This document shows, in pieces, positions 53,012 to 63,199 of a DNA stretch of 64,000 nt (the first letter of the stretch is position 1; each line of letters begins with the position of its first letter). Source of the stretch: Microbacterium sp. MYb66 (lineage in GTDB: Bacteria; Actinomycetota; Actinomycetes; Actinomycetales; Microbacteriaceae); assembly GCF_002979435.1 (NCBI RefSeq), contig NZ_PCOV01000002.1, forward strand, positions 248,001 to 312,000. Direction: 5' to 3'. Below the pieces are notes generated by a model. That model had not been told where the DNA came from, searched no databases, and was given only the letters and a program-made list of their open reading frames with translations. Made by a program: the position numbers and the translations under genes.

Positions 53012-53034
53012 CCCGAGGCTGTCCGCCTCTCGGG
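53012..53034. terminator. Possible terminator after upp
   Basis: CCCGAG (53012-53017) and CTCGGG (53029-53034) form a 6-bp stem with an 11-base loop; weak, without a T-tract. Confidence 0.35.
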
Positions 53035-53089
53035 TCGCGGGGAACTCGGTGCACGGCGTGACGTCGCCGGGACGGGCAGACCGACGCGG

Positions 53090-53863
53090 TCACACCTTCA
53101 CCCGGTAGGCCCGTTCGTCGCCGAAGTGCCGGAAGCCGACCCTCCTCAGGATCGGAGCCGAGGTCGCGATGCGCCCCTTCACCAGGGCCGTCGTCGCGCC
53201 CCGTTCAGCGCTGGCCCGCAATCGTTCGGCGAGGACGGCCCGATAGGCGCCGTGACCTCGCGCCTCTGCCAGCGTGGCCGCACCCCAGAGCCGGGTGAAT
53301 CCGTCGACGATGGTGGACCCGCCGGTGCTCACTGCGCGCCCGTCGAGGCGTCCCAGGACTCGCACGCCTGCTCCGGAATCCAGGTTCGACACGACCTCCT
53401 CGAGTTCGACACGGAGCCCGCCCTCGTCCAGGGCTGCCTGTTCCCACACGGGCACGTTGATCGCATCGACCTCACGAACCTGCGCGAGCGTGCTCACGAT
53501 CTCGGCCGTGACGTTCGCGGGGACATCGACGTCGAGTTCGGCGATCCCGCCGGCGAGCACGGCAACCGTGTCGATGTGCTCGGCACCGCGCCGTCGCAGC
53601 TCATCTTCGAGATCGGGCGAGTCGGAGGGGTTGGTCCAGAACGTCAGCTGCGACTCCCCCCACGACCGTGTGCGCTCGATCGCGTGATCGAGCACCGCAG
53701 CTGCATTCCCCGAGGACCGGACCTGCGACGCGCGCACCCCGCCGCCGAACCGCGGCGGGTATCGCACCAGTTGCAGATGATCGTTCGCCTGCTCGCTGTC
53801 TCGGGGGAACCAGACCCATGCCGCCGAGGCGCGGAGAACGTCGTCGGGCGTGTGGATGCTCAT
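53090..53863 (-). CDS. GNAT family N-acetyltransferase
   Basis: A 257-residue acetyltransferase, longer than usual, possibly with two GNAT halves. The C-terminal half has ATLAEARGHGAYRAVLAERL and RRVGFRHFGDERAYRV. The ATG at 53863 overlaps the stop of the large nuclease-helicase gene (ATGA). Substrate unknown. Confidence 0.85.
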   Translation of the reverse strand: MSIHTPDDVLRASAAWVWFPRDSEQANDHLQLVRYPPRFGGGVRASQVRSSGNAAAVLDHAIERTRSWGESQLTFWTNPSDSPDLEDELRRRGAEHIDTVAVLAGGIAELDVDVPANVTAEIVSTLAQVREVDAINVPVWEQAALDEGGLRVELEEVVSNLDSGAGVRVLGRLDGRAVSTGGSTIVDGFTRLWGAATLAEARGHGAYRAVLAERLRASAERGATTALVKGRIATSAPILRRVGFRHFGDERAYRVKV

Positions 53864-56800
53864 TCCGCTGCTCCCACCAGACGGGCGAAGGCGCTGAGTC
53901 GGGCGACCCCCTCGGGGGTGTACGGCAGGTCGTCGAGCAGGGCGGGCGAGTGGATGAGGTAGGCGACGACCTGGGCGCGGGAGATCGCCACGTTGAGCCG
54001 ATTCTGCAACAGCAGGAACTCCGGGCCCCGCGGGGCGTCCCGGCCGCTGGAGGCGGCGAGCGAGGTGATGGATACGACCGCCTCCTTGCCCTGGAAATTG
54101 TCGACCGTCCCGACGGGGACGTCGGGGAAGCCCGCCGCCGCGAGCGCATCGAGCACCAACTGCCGCTGCGCGTTGTACGGCGTCACAACGATGATGTCGG
54201 ACTCCGTGAGGGGCCTGGCCGACGCCTCCGGATCGTTGTCGGTGAAGGTCCGTCCGATCAGATCTCCGACGAGCCGCACGACCTCGGCTGCTTCCTCCGG
54301 GGACTGGGTCGCGTTGCCCCGGTGTCGGAGGGGGATGACGTGCAGACCCGGATCGATGCCGTCGAGCGAACGGAGCTCGGTGCCGAGGGCCGACGCCAGC
54401 TGACCAGCATAGGCGAGCTTCGACACCGGGGCCGCGACGAAGGGATGCATCCGCCACGAACGTGCCAGGAAGTAACCGTATTCGGGCCGCACGACCGGGT
54501 CGCTGTCCATCACCCAGCCGAGCGCCGAGGTGTCCACCGGTTCGGGGTGGGCACCCTGACTCACCTGCGGCAGCTGCTGAGGGTCACCGAGGAGCAGCAG
54601 CCGCTTCGCCCCGGCTGCGACCGCGATGGTGGAGGCGAGCGAGAACTGCCCGGCCTCGTCGATCACCAGCAGGTCGAGGCCCGCCCGATCGACCCGCTGG
54701 GTGTTGCTGAAATCCCAGGCCGTGCCGCCGACGACGGCCCCCTCGTCGGCGTGCTCGGCGAGGAAGGGCGCCATGCCGTTCTTCGGGATCGCCGTGTACG
54801 GGGGTTCCGAACCCGGGTCCTTGGGCGCTTTCGCCACCTGCGCGGGCGCGACGCCGTCGGCGACGACCCGCGCCAGGAGAGTCTCGATGATCGCGTGCGA
54901 CTGGGCGACGACGCCGATCTTGAAGCCGTGGTCGTTCACGAGCCGCGCGATCACTCGCGACCCGGTATAGGTCTTGCCCGTTCCCGGGGGGCCCTGCACC
55001 GCCAGATAGCTCCGGTCGAGGTCGAGGATGCCGCGCACGATCGCATCGATCGTGTCGTCCCCGGCAGCCGGCACCGTGCTTCCCGAGACCGTGCGCGGGG
55101 GGATCCTGCGCAGGATGTCGGTCGCAGCGTCTGCAGGGAAGCCCGGAGCCGCCGTGTGCACGGCGTCCGCCCACTCGTCGATCGCACCCTGCAGCGACAC
55201 CACACGCGGGGGCGCGGCGGGTGTGAGCGCCAGCGGCAGCTCCTCCCAGGTCTGCCCCTGGACGGCCGATTCCGTGACGAGATAGCCGTCGTCGAGCACC
55301 TCGGTCACGGTGACCGTGTGCGGCACGTGGACGGCGCGCGACGGCGCCTCGGTGTCGAACGGCGCAGGCACCTCATAGAGGGCGAACGGCTGGGACCCCG
55401 CGCCGAGCGTGGTTCCCGGTGACACCTCGCCGCGGATCTCGAGGTCGCGGGACATCACCCGACGCCCCTCGCCGATGCTCCAGTCCCGGCGCACGGTCGA
55501 CGACGGCCGGTCCACCCGAACCACGTCACGCGTTCCATCCCACATCGTCACCGGCTCGCGCAGGCGCTGGAAGTGCGACACCCAGAAGCTCTTCGCCTCG
55601 CGCGGGAAATAGTCGATGGCAGCGGCGGCGATGCGATGCACCAGACCGTCGCCGCCGGCCTCCACCGCCCGCTCGGCATCGGCGAGCAGCGCGACCGATC
55701 GCGGAGACGGCTCGTAGATGATCTCGTCGGCGTCGTCAGGCGGTGCGGGGGTCACGCCCTTCTGACGGGCGATGTCGATGAGCCAGTTGCGCAGTCTGCG
55801 TGTCGACACGCAGTCATAGCGGTTGTAGTCCGCGAGGTCTGCGAGCACCGCATCGGCTTCGACCCGCTCCCCCGCGGCGGCGAGCTCACGCGCCGCGACG
55901 TACTGGACGATCGAGTCGTCGCCCTTCTGCACGTCGCTGGTGCGCACGTCGTCGCCCATGTAGAGCGGTTCGAGCTTCTTGATCGAGTATGACCGGGAGC
56001 CGACCCGAACGGTCCGCAGCACGAGCGGGTAGAGGTCGACGAACACGCCCTCGCGCAGCAGCCGATCGACCTCGCCCTCACGCACGCCGTGCCGCGCGGC
56101 CATGGCCACGAGATGCGAGGTCTCGTACGGCGCGTAGTGGTAGATGTGCATGCCGGGGTGCGCGGCCCTGCGCACGTTCACGAAATCGAGAAAGGCCTCG
56201 AGGGCACGTTTCTCTTCAGCGAACGTGTGCGCCCACAGCGCCGAGTACTGGTCGGCGTTGTCGACCCAGCCGAACAGGTAGTCGATCCCCCAGTGCGCCT
56301 CCCCGTCCGGCGCGGGTTCGGTGTAGAGCGGATCACCTTCGAAGTCGAAGAAGATGTCACCGTGACTCGGCAGCGGAAGGGTGTGGATCGCCGCCGCGTA
56401 GTGCACGTCGAAGGTCGGCACCCCCTCGACGTCGGCGCGCAGCTGCAGACGAGCCTGAGCGCGGAGAGTCTCGAAGGTGTCGGCGTTCATACCCGTCGGA
56501 GCCTCGGATGCCTCGGCCAGCGCATCGATCGTCTCGATGCCGGATGCCCGCAGGCGTGCACGCTGCACCGGGCGCATCCGGGCGACCATCAGCAGGTCTC
56601 GGTGGGCGAGCACCTGCTCTTCGCACGTCGCACACCGGCCGCAGGCCACGATCTGGAGGTCGCCGCGGTCGTCGCCCCAGGCGAGGGGGGCTCCGGTCGC
56701 ACCGTCGGCGACGGCCCGATCGGCGATGAGGGCGCGCAGTCGCGCCCGCCGCACCTGGAACAGCGGCAGAAGGTCGTCGACGGCATGCGTGCTGAGGCTG

Positions 56801-57330
56801 CTGTCTCCGAGGATCAGGTCGACCTCGTCGGAGCGCGGGATGCCGAGACGGTCGAGCTGATCGACATATGCCGCGAGCTGCATGAGGGCGGTGACCCGAG
56901 CCTTGCGCGCCAGCTTCGAGTCCTGCACACGCCAGCGGCCGTCGTCGTCTTTGCGGAGGAAGTCGGCGAATCCGACGAACTCGTCGGTGGCGAACGCCGC
57001 CTGGAACACGACCAGCGCGTCCGAGCGCAATGCGTTCACCGTCTCGTCGATCGCGGCGGCCAACGCCTCGGAGTCGACCGAGGAGACCTTCTCGACGCGG
57101 TGGACCTTCGCTTCGCCGAGGTCGTCGATGTATCGGGCGAGCACGTTCTGCTCGTGCACGTCTCCCAGCTGTGCCGCGCGCTTCAGGGTCGCGTCTTCCG
57201 GCTCCTCGACCGCGGGCACCCGTCCCAGTTTCGCGTCGATCGCGCGACACCATGCGAACTCGCATTCGGCGGCCGCTTTGAGGTCGCTCGCGCTCCAGAT
57301 GACGCGCTGCGCCTGAGTGTCGATCCGCAC
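53860..57330 (-). CDS. TM0106-type RecB-like nuclease fused to SF1 helicase
   Basis: A 1156-residue multidomain protein. The N-terminal RecB-like nuclease includes VQDSKLARKA (ExK-like motif degenerate to DSK) and a cysteine cluster (CGRCATCEEQ). An RNase H-like exonuclease follows (DIFFDFEGDP with Asp-Phe-Glu, IYHYAPYE, YNRYDC). The C-terminal DNA2/NAM7 SF1 helicase has Walker A GPPGTGKT, motif II LVIDEAGQ, GDPQQLPQV and motif VI NVAISRAQ. Probably acts in DNA repair or R-loop/phage DNA processing. The GTG start at 57330. Confidence 0.9.
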   Translation of the reverse strand: MRIDTQAQRVIWSASDLKAAAECEFAWCRAIDAKLGRVPAVEEPEDATLKRAAQLGDVHEQNVLARYIDDLGEAKVHRVEKVSSVDSEALAAAIDETVNALRSDALVVFQAAFATDEFVGFADFLRKDDDGRWRVQDSKLARKARVTALMQLAAYVDQLDRLGIPRSDEVDLILGDSSLSTHAVDDLLPLFQVRRARLRALIADRAVADGATGAPLAWGDDRGDLQIVACGRCATCEEQVLAHRDLLMVARMRPVQRARLRASGIETIDALAEASEAPTGMNADTFETLRAQARLQLRADVEGVPTFDVHYAAAIHTLPLPSHGDIFFDFEGDPLYTEPAPDGEAHWGIDYLFGWVDNADQYSALWAHTFAEEKRALEAFLDFVNVRRAAHPGMHIYHYAPYETSHLVAMAARHGVREGEVDRLLREGVFVDLYPLVLRTVRVGSRSYSIKKLEPLYMGDDVRTSDVQKGDDSIVQYVAARELAAAGERVEADAVLADLADYNRYDCVSTRRLRNWLIDIARQKGVTPAPPDDADEIIYEPSPRSVALLADAERAVEAGGDGLVHRIAAAAIDYFPREAKSFWVSHFQRLREPVTMWDGTRDVVRVDRPSSTVRRDWSIGEGRRVMSRDLEIRGEVSPGTTLGAGSQPFALYEVPAPFDTEAPSRAVHVPHTVTVTEVLDDGYLVTESAVQGQTWEELPLALTPAAPPRVVSLQGAIDEWADAVHTAAPGFPADAATDILRRIPPRTVSGSTVPAAGDDTIDAIVRGILDLDRSYLAVQGPPGTGKTYTGSRVIARLVNDHGFKIGVVAQSHAIIETLLARVVADGVAPAQVAKAPKDPGSEPPYTAIPKNGMAPFLAEHADEGAVVGGTAWDFSNTQRVDRAGLDLLVIDEAGQFSLASTIAVAAGAKRLLLLGDPQQLPQVSQGAHPEPVDTSALGWVMDSDPVVRPEYGYFLARSWRMHPFVAAPVSKLAYAGQLASALGTELRSLDGIDPGLHVIPLRHRGNATQSPEEAAEVVRLVGDLIGRTFTDNDPEASARPLTESDIIVVTPYNAQRQLVLDALAAAGFPDVPVGTVDNFQGKEAVVSITSLAASSGRDAPRGPEFLLLQNRLNVAISRAQVVAYLIHSPALLDDLPYTPEGVARLSAFARLVGAAE

Positions 57331-57412
57331 GATGCTCCCGTTCTGTCGGATGCTTCGACACTATCCGCGGCATCCGACACGGGCGAAGCGGGAAGCCGCT
57401 TCTGTGGAGCGT

Positions 57413-58231
57413 TCAGCGCCACCAGGTGTCGTCGGGCGTGACCGGCAGATGCCGCTTGTGCTGCGTCGCGAGGTAACGCGCCTCGATACGGCCCGCGACG
57501 TCGGCGTCGACCTCACGACCCTCGAGGAAGTCGTCGATCTGCTCGTAGGTGAGGCCGAGCTCGTCCTCGTCGGCGCGGCCGGGCTGGCCGTCGAGCAGGT
57601 CGGCCGTCGGCACCTTGAACGCGAGCCGATCCGGAGCGTCGAGGAACTGCAGCAGCGAGCGCCCCTGCCGCTTGCTGAGTCCGGACAGCGGCAGGATGTC
57701 GGCCGCCCCGTCGCCGAACTTCGTGTAGAAACCCGTGACGGCCTCCGCGGCGTGGTCCGTACCGATCACCAGCATCCCGTCATGGCCGGCGAGTGCGTAC
57801 TGGGTGACCATGCGCACGCGCGCTTTGATGTTGCCCCGGTTGAAGTCGCTGATATCACTCGTGACCGCGAACTCGATGTCCTCCTCGACCCCGTCGACGC
57901 CGTTCTGGATGTTGACCTCGACCGAGGAGTCGGGCGCGATGAACCCGAGGGCGGCCTCCGCGTCCGAGGCGTCGTGCTGCACGCGATATGGCAGCCGCAC
58001 GGCGAGGAATCTCGCTTCGCCGCCCTCGGCTCGCACCCGCTCGACCGCGAGCTGTGCGAGTCGCCCGGCCAACGTCGAATCCTGCCCCCCGGAGATGCCG
58101 AGCACGAAGCCTCGCGCACCGGTCCCGCGGAGATAGTCGACGAGGAACCCGACGCGGCGCTCGACCTCGGTCTCGGGGTCGATCTCGGGCCGCACGCCGA
58201 GGTCTTCAGAGATCTGCTGCTGCAACGACAT
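57413..58231 (-). CDS. nadE: Ammonia-dependent NAD+ synthetase
   Basis: A 272-residue enzyme that amidates deamido-NAD with ammonia and ATP. The ATP-pyrophosphatase P-loop SGGQDST (about 46-52) and [20 protein letters not shown] are hallmarks of NadE. ATG 58231 after GAGGATG; the frame is open further upstream but without a ribosome site. No glutaminase domain, so it uses free ammonia. Confidence 0.96.
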   Translation of the reverse strand: MSLQQQISEDLGVRPEIDPETEVERRVGFLVDYLRGTGARGFVLGISGGQDSTLAGRLAQLAVERVRAEGGEARFLAVRLPYRVQHDASDAEAALGFIAPDSSVEVNIQNGVDGVEEDIEFAVTSDISDFNRGNIKARVRMVTQYALAGHDGMLVIGTDHAAEAVTGFYTKFGDGAADILPLSGLSKRQGRSLLQFLDAPDRLAFKVPTADLLDGQPGRADEDELGLTYEQIDDFLEGREVDADVAGRIEARYLATQHKRHLPVTPDDTWWR

Positions 58232-58340
58232 GTCATCCTCCGGTCTTGTCCTCGAATCAGTATCACCCCTCCGTGTTACACCCGGGTGACGCCGCGGCGT
58301 TCGGATGCTCCTGCCAGTCGCGACCTGAGAGAATGGGGCA

Positions 58341-58898
58341 GTGAAACTCCTCCTCGCTGCTCTCGCTTCCGAACTGTCCGCATTCCCGGAGGAGCTCGAC
58401 GGCTTCGACCGTCTCGTGACCGGTCCCGGCAAGCTGCAGGCGACGTACGCCTTGACCCGCGCGCTCGACGCCAACGTCTACGACGAGATCGTGGTCGTCG
58501 GCACGGCGGGCGCGATCGATCCCGATCTCGAGGCGACGGTGCACGAGGTCGGCACCGCCTTCCAGCACGATGTGACCGACCTCGACGGCGTCTCGGGTCA
58601 GCATGTCTCGCTGCCGGCGCGCGTCTCGACCGGGCGCGAGGGCGTGCTGATCGCGACGGGTGACCACTTCGTCGAGGATGCCGAGGTCACCGCCGTGATC
58701 CGTCCGTCCGGAGCGGCGCTGGTCGACATGGAGACCTACGCCTACATCTGGGTGGCAGGGCAATTCGATGTGCCGATCCGCGTGTTCCGGGCCGTCTCGG
58801 ACCAGGCCGAGGACGGCGCGCTCACCGACTGGCGTGAGGCCGTCGCCCGGTGCAGTGTGCAGCTGCGCGAGTTCATCCGCACCGAGTACGGGGTCTGA
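58341..58898 (+). CDS. Nucleosidase/nucleoside phosphorylase (MTAN-like)
   Basis: A 185-residue member of the PNP/UDP phosphorylase fold, shorter than MTA/SAH nucleosidases. [10 protein letters not shown], the substrate motif [13 protein letters not shown] and [11 protein letters not shown] fit the family. GTG start at 58341 with GAGAAT six bases upstream. Substrate likely a nucleoside such as MTA or SAH, or futalosine-type. Confidence 0.85.
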   Translation: MKLLLAALASELSAFPEELDGFDRLVTGPGKLQATYALTRALDANVYDEIVVVGTAGAIDPDLEATVHEVGTAFQHDVTDLDGVSGQHVSLPARVSTGREGVLIATGDHFVEDAEVTAVIRPSGAALVDMETYAYIWVAGQFDVPIRVFRAVSDQAEDGALTDWREAVARCSVQLREFIRTEYGV

Positions 58899-58929
58899 AC
58901 CCCGCCCGACGGCCACGATCCTCCTCGCC

Positions 58930-61917
58930 TCAGCGAGCCTCGATCAGGCTGGGCCCGTTCGGCAGCGCCCGCACCGTGAGCTGCGCCGGGATCTGCTCCT
59001 GCATGGCCTCGACGTGACTGATGACTCCGACCGTGCGGCCTCCCTGACGCAGTTCGTCGAGCGTGCGCATGGCGACGTCGAGGGTGTCGCCGTCGAGGGA
59101 TCCGAAACCTTCGTCGATGAAGAGCGTGTCGAGGCGGATGCCGCCGGCCCGCGCCGTCACGACCTCCGCCAGACCGAGGGCGAGGGCGAGCGAGGTGAGG
59201 AAGGTCTCGCCTCCCGACAGGGACTGCGGCGGTCGGGTCTGCCCCGTGAACGCGTCGAACACCACGATGCCGAGGCCGGAGGCGGCCCCTCGGGCGGCGA
59301 GCGCATCGGAGTGCTGCAGCTGGAAGCGCCCCGTCGACATGTCGTGCAGTCGACGGTTCGCCGCCTCCACGATCTCTTCGAGCTCGGCGGCGAGGACGAA
59401 CGTCTCCAGTGTCATCTTGCGCGTGTTGGCTCCGCGACCCGCGATCGTGTCGGCGAGGTTCTGCAGTACCTCGAACTCGGCGGCGGCGTCGGCGGTGCGC
59501 GCGTGCTCGGTCGCCGCGGACTCGATCAGCGCCCCGAGTCGTTCGGCAGCCCCCTTGGCGCGCGCCGCCTCGTCGACGGCGGTCGTCCAGATCGCGCGGG
59601 CAGCTGCCGACGCCTGCTCGGCGGGAGCGAGGTCGATGGGGTCTTCGGGCAGCGTCCGCAGTTCCAGATCGAACAGGATGGCCCGTTCCTTCTCCCGCTG
59701 CACCGCGTGCTGCGCGATCGTCGTCTCGAGTGCCTCCTGCGTCGACGCCGAGCGCAGCGCGACTTCGGCAGCGGCCGCGTCGTCGAACACGGAATCGGCG
59801 AGCGCCGCATCCCGCTCGGCTTCTGCTTCCGCGAGAGCCTGCGTCCTGCGCACGCGCTCCGCCACCGCCTCGGCCAGGGCCCGCGCCGCGACGATCTTCG
59901 CCTCCGTGTCCTCGATCCGGCCGGCGACCGTGTCGAAGTCGCCCCGAGCCTCGGCGATCAGCTCGTGAGCCTCCGCGCTCCGTTGCCGTAGGAGAGCCAG
60001 GTGCTCCCGCGCCTGCGCGAGGGCCGCGGCGTCCGCGGACTTCTCGGCCTCGAGTCGTCCGACGCGGGCGAGGAGTTCGCCGAGCTGCGAATCGAGCCGA
60101 CGCAGCTGCTCCGCCGCCGCGAGACTGACGTCGCGCGCGGCGACGGCTGCGGCGTACTCGGTCTCGGCCTGCTCTCTGCTACGCCCATCGGCACGAGCCG
60201 CGACCGCTGCCAGCTCCGCACGCAGGGCCGATGCGGTCGAAGCCAGCTCGCGCTCGCGCTGCGCGGCCGCGTCTCGGGCCTCCTCTGCGCGGGTGATGTC
60301 CTCCGGTGAGACGGGGTCGGAGTGGGTGGCGGGTGCCGGATGCTCGATCGCGCCGCAGACGGGACAGGGGTGTCCGCGTCGAAGGCTCGATGCGAGTTCT
60401 CCGGCCATCCCGTCGGTTCGACGCTGCCGCAACCGGGCGAGTTCCGTCTGCGCGGAGGCGTGTGCGGCCGTGGCCTCGGTGAGCTCGATCTCGGCCGAGG
60501 CCTGCACGGCTTTCAGCCGCTCTTCCTCGTCTGCTGCCCTGCGTCGCGTCTCCGCGGTATCCAGCGCCGCCTTCAGGTCGTCCGCGCGGTCGGCCAAACG
60601 GCGGGCCTCGTCGCGCTCGGCTGTCAGGGCAGCGGTCGCCGCCGGGAGGGAGGCACGCTCCGCTTCCCCCGCTTCGATACGCGCGGCCACGTCTGCGACG
60701 GCGTTCTCGGCCGACTGGAGGTCGGCCTCGAGCCTCGGCGCCTGCGTCTCCAGATCGCGCGCCCGCTCCCAGGCACCACTCTCCCTGGTTCGCGCAGCCG
60801 CCCACGCTTCGAGGTCTTCTTCGACGGGGATGCCGAAGACATCCCACACCTCGCGCGCCGATCGCTCCTTCTCCACCGCATCCGCCGCGGCGCTCTGCGC
60901 GCGCTGCGCAGCGATGATCGTCGATCGCAGCACCTCGGCCGCGCGCGCGGCCGAGAGCTCCTCGCGAGCCTCGTCGATCGCCGGCGTCTCCGCATCGAGT
61001 CGCTCGATCGCCGCACGCGCGCGATCGCGTTCGCGCTGAGCATGCTGCTCCTCGCGGGTCGATGCGAGTTCGGCATCGGCGTCCGCGGATCGCTGCTGTG
61101 CATCCGCCTGGTCGGAGGCTCGGCGCTCCGCACGGTAATCGGCACGCGCCTTCGCTCGACGAAGGGATTCGAGCCGCTCATCGACCGACGACGGGGCCGT
61201 CTCCGACGAAGGCGCCGCCTCATCTTCCGCGTCTGGGGACAGCTCCTCGTCGGCCACCAGACGCTCGGCCTCCCCGACACGAGCGTCGACCGTGGCGAGT
61301 CGGGCCCCGAGAGCCTGCTGCGCTTCCCGGCGACGGTCGTCGAATCGCGCCTGCACGTCTTCGAAACGCTGGGTGCCGAACAACCGGCGCAGCAGCACCT
61401 GTCGGTCTCTGCTGCCGGCGAGCAGGAACTCGGAGAACCGGTTCTGGGCCAGCAGGATTACCTGGAGGAACTGCTCGCGACTGAGCTGCAGGATCTCGTC
61501 GAGCTCGTTGCCGACGTCGACCGCCCGCGCCGCACGGCCGACCCACCCGGATTCGGTCCACTCGTCGAGCGCGACGGCCGCAGCCTGCTTCGTCATGCCT
61601 CCGCCACGCTTGGCCGGCCGGAGGTACTCCGGCGACCGGGTCACGCGGAAGCGCCCCGACGGCGTGCTGAACTCGACGACCACCTCGGACGGGTCGTCCG
61701 GCTCGCAGTGGTCGCTCCGGAGCCGCTTCTCGCCGCCGTCGTACCGCGGCACTCCGCCGTAGAGGCCGAAGCAGACGGCGTCGAGGATGCTCGACTTGCC
61801 GGCGCCCGTGCGACCGGCGATCAGGAAGATGCCGTCGTCGGCGAAAGCATCGAAGTCGACGGCCTGCCGCGAGCGGAAGGGTCCGAACCCCTCGACCTCC
61901 AGGCGATGCAGACGCAT
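58930..61917 (-). CDS. sbcC: Exonuclease SbcC (SMC-like ATPase)
   Basis: A 995-residue partner of SbcD. N-terminal Walker A GRTGAGKSSILDAV, a long coiled coil on each side of the zinc hook CPVCG (near residue 505), and the C-terminal LSGGETFLTSLALALG and IDEGFGSLD. With SbcD it cleaves hairpins and ends during double-strand break processing. The ATG at 61917 directly abuts the sbcD stop. Confidence 0.96.
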   Translation of the reverse strand: MRLHRLEVEGFGPFRSRQAVDFDAFADDGIFLIAGRTGAGKSSILDAVCFGLYGGVPRYDGGEKRLRSDHCEPDDPSEVVVEFSTPSGRFRVTRSPEYLRPAKRGGGMTKQAAAVALDEWTESGWVGRAARAVDVGNELDEILQLSREQFLQVILLAQNRFSEFLLAGSRDRQVLLRRLFGTQRFEDVQARFDDRRREAQQALGARLATVDARVGEAERLVADEELSPDAEDEAAPSSETAPSSVDERLESLRRAKARADYRAERRASDQADAQQRSADADAELASTREEQHAQRERDRARAAIERLDAETPAIDEAREELSAARAAEVLRSTIIAAQRAQSAAADAVEKERSAREVWDVFGIPVEEDLEAWAAARTRESGAWERARDLETQAPRLEADLQSAENAVADVAARIEAGEAERASLPAATAALTAERDEARRLADRADDLKAALDTAETRRRAADEEERLKAVQASAEIELTEATAAHASAQTELARLRQRRTDGMAGELASSLRRGHPCPVCGAIEHPAPATHSDPVSPEDITRAEEARDAAAQRERELASTASALRAELAAVAARADGRSREQAETEYAAAVAARDVSLAAAEQLRRLDSQLGELLARVGRLEAEKSADAAALAQAREHLALLRQRSAEAHELIAEARGDFDTVAGRIEDTEAKIVAARALAEAVAERVRRTQALAEAEAERDAALADSVFDDAAAAEVALRSASTQEALETTIAQHAVQREKERAILFDLELRTLPEDPIDLAPAEQASAAARAIWTTAVDEAARAKGAAERLGALIESAATEHARTADAAAEFEVLQNLADTIAGRGANTRKMTLETFVLAAELEEIVEAANRRLHDMSTGRFQLQHSDALAARGAASGLGIVVFDAFTGQTRPPQSLSGGETFLTSLALALGLAEVVTARAGGIRLDTLFIDEGFGSLDGDTLDVAMRTLDELRQGGRTVGVISHVEAMQEQIPAQLTVRALPNGPSLIEAR

Positions 61918-63087
61918 CTAGACGAGCGCCTCGGCGCGCACCCGCTCGTCGAGCACCGCGCGGATCAACTCGTTCTCGACCTCGGTCGGTCCGTGGCCCG
62001 CCCTGACGTGCTCGAGGAAGGCCTCGATGCGGTCTGCATCGGTGACGGCGGCGCGCAGCCGCTGCACATACGATCGCTCGCCGGCCTCGGCGGTGATCTC
62101 AGGCTGGTGCTGGACCATGGCGCAGAAGGGGTAGCTCTCGCGCAGGCGGCGCATCGGCTCGGCCTGCGGCACGGAGTCGGTGTAGATCGCGCAGACCCAG
62201 TCGCCGGCGTGCTCGGCCACCAGCGCGGTGGACAGGATCTCTTCGAGCGTTCCCGTGAGCGTGACGAGCCTGCGAGGCACCGGCAGCTCGATCCATTCGA
62301 CCGAAGCCAGGCCGTCGGCGTCGAGCTCGACGAGCCAGGACCCGCGCGGCTTGTGCTGCTCCCCGAAGCTGTAGTGCAGGGGAGCCCCGGCGTAGCGCAC
62401 GCGATCACTGATCTGCTGCCGTCCGTGGATGTGTCCGAGGGCAACATAGTCGGGGCCGTCGAAGACGCTGAGCGGGACGACGTCGAGCCCGCCCTGGCGC
62501 ACCTCGCGCTCGAGTCCGACCGTCGCGTCGACGCCGGCGGCGAAACAATGCGCGATCGCCACCGATCGGCCCTCGTGTGCGCCCATGCCGGCGCGGACCA
62601 GGTCCATCGCATGAGCCATGGTCTGCGCCTGCGTGCGCAGCTGGCGTCCGGAGCTGTCGCCCTCGGGCCAGTGCTGGCGGACGATCGCCGGCTCGAGGTA
62701 GGGGATGCCGAAGAAGTGCACCGGTCCGTCGGCGTCGGCCACCGTCACCGGCACGCCCACGGCGAGGGGATCGGTCAGCACGTGGATGCCCTCGCGCAGC
62801 AGCCGGGCCTGGAAGCCGAGCCGTGCGGCGGAATCGTGGTTGCCGCTCGTCACGATGACGCGGGCGCCCGTCTCATGCAGCGCCACCAGCGCGTCGCCGA
62901 GCAGCGTGTAGGCGGCAGCGGACGGCGTCGCAGAGTCGAAGACGTCTCCCGCGACGACCACGACGTCGACCGCATTCCGGCGCACCTGCTCCGTGAGCGC
63001 GCCCAGCACCTCGGCCAGGGCGTCCATGGTCGAGTTGCCATGGAACGTCCGGCCGATATGCCAGTCGGAGGTGTGCAGGATTCGCAT
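61918..63087 (-). CDS. sbcD: Exonuclease SbcD (Mre11-like nuclease)
   Basis: A 389-residue metallophosphoesterase nuclease with all metal motifs: HTSDWHIGR (6-14), VVAGDVFD, TSGNHDS and GHIHGR. It forms the SbcCD complex with the abutting downstream gene. Leaderless start: TACCGT at 63094-63099, six bases before the ATG at 63087. Confidence 0.96.
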   Translation of the reverse strand: MRILHTSDWHIGRTFHGNSTMDALAEVLGALTEQVRRNAVDVVVVAGDVFDSATPSAAAYTLLGDALVALHETGARVIVTSGNHDSAARLGFQARLLREGIHVLTDPLAVGVPVTVADADGPVHFFGIPYLEPAIVRQHWPEGDSSGRQLRTQAQTMAHAMDLVRAGMGAHEGRSVAIAHCFAAGVDATVGLEREVRQGGLDVVPLSVFDGPDYVALGHIHGRQQISDRVRYAGAPLHYSFGEQHKPRGSWLVELDADGLASVEWIELPVPRRLVTLTGTLEEILSTALVAEHAGDWVCAIYTDSVPQAEPMRRLRESYPFCAMVQHQPEITAEAGERSYVQRLRAAVTDADRIEAFLEHVRAGHGPTEVENELIRAVLDERVRAEALV

Positions 63088-63130
63088 ACTCACACGGTAC
63101 GAACCACCTCCGACATTCCGTCCGAGGCGT

Positions 63131-63193
63131 GCCGCGGCATCCGTTCCTGGCCCGAGGATCATCGGGGCCGCGCCTCGGAGCGGATGCCGCGGC
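63131..63193. terminator. Large inverted repeat after the MFS gene
   Basis: GCCGCGGCATCCG (63131-63143) and its perfect complement (63181-63193) flank a 37-base loop with further pairing. It lies between the MFS stop and the sbcD start and probably ends the minus-strand MFS transcript. Confidence 0.55.
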
Positions 63194-63199
63194 GTCGTC

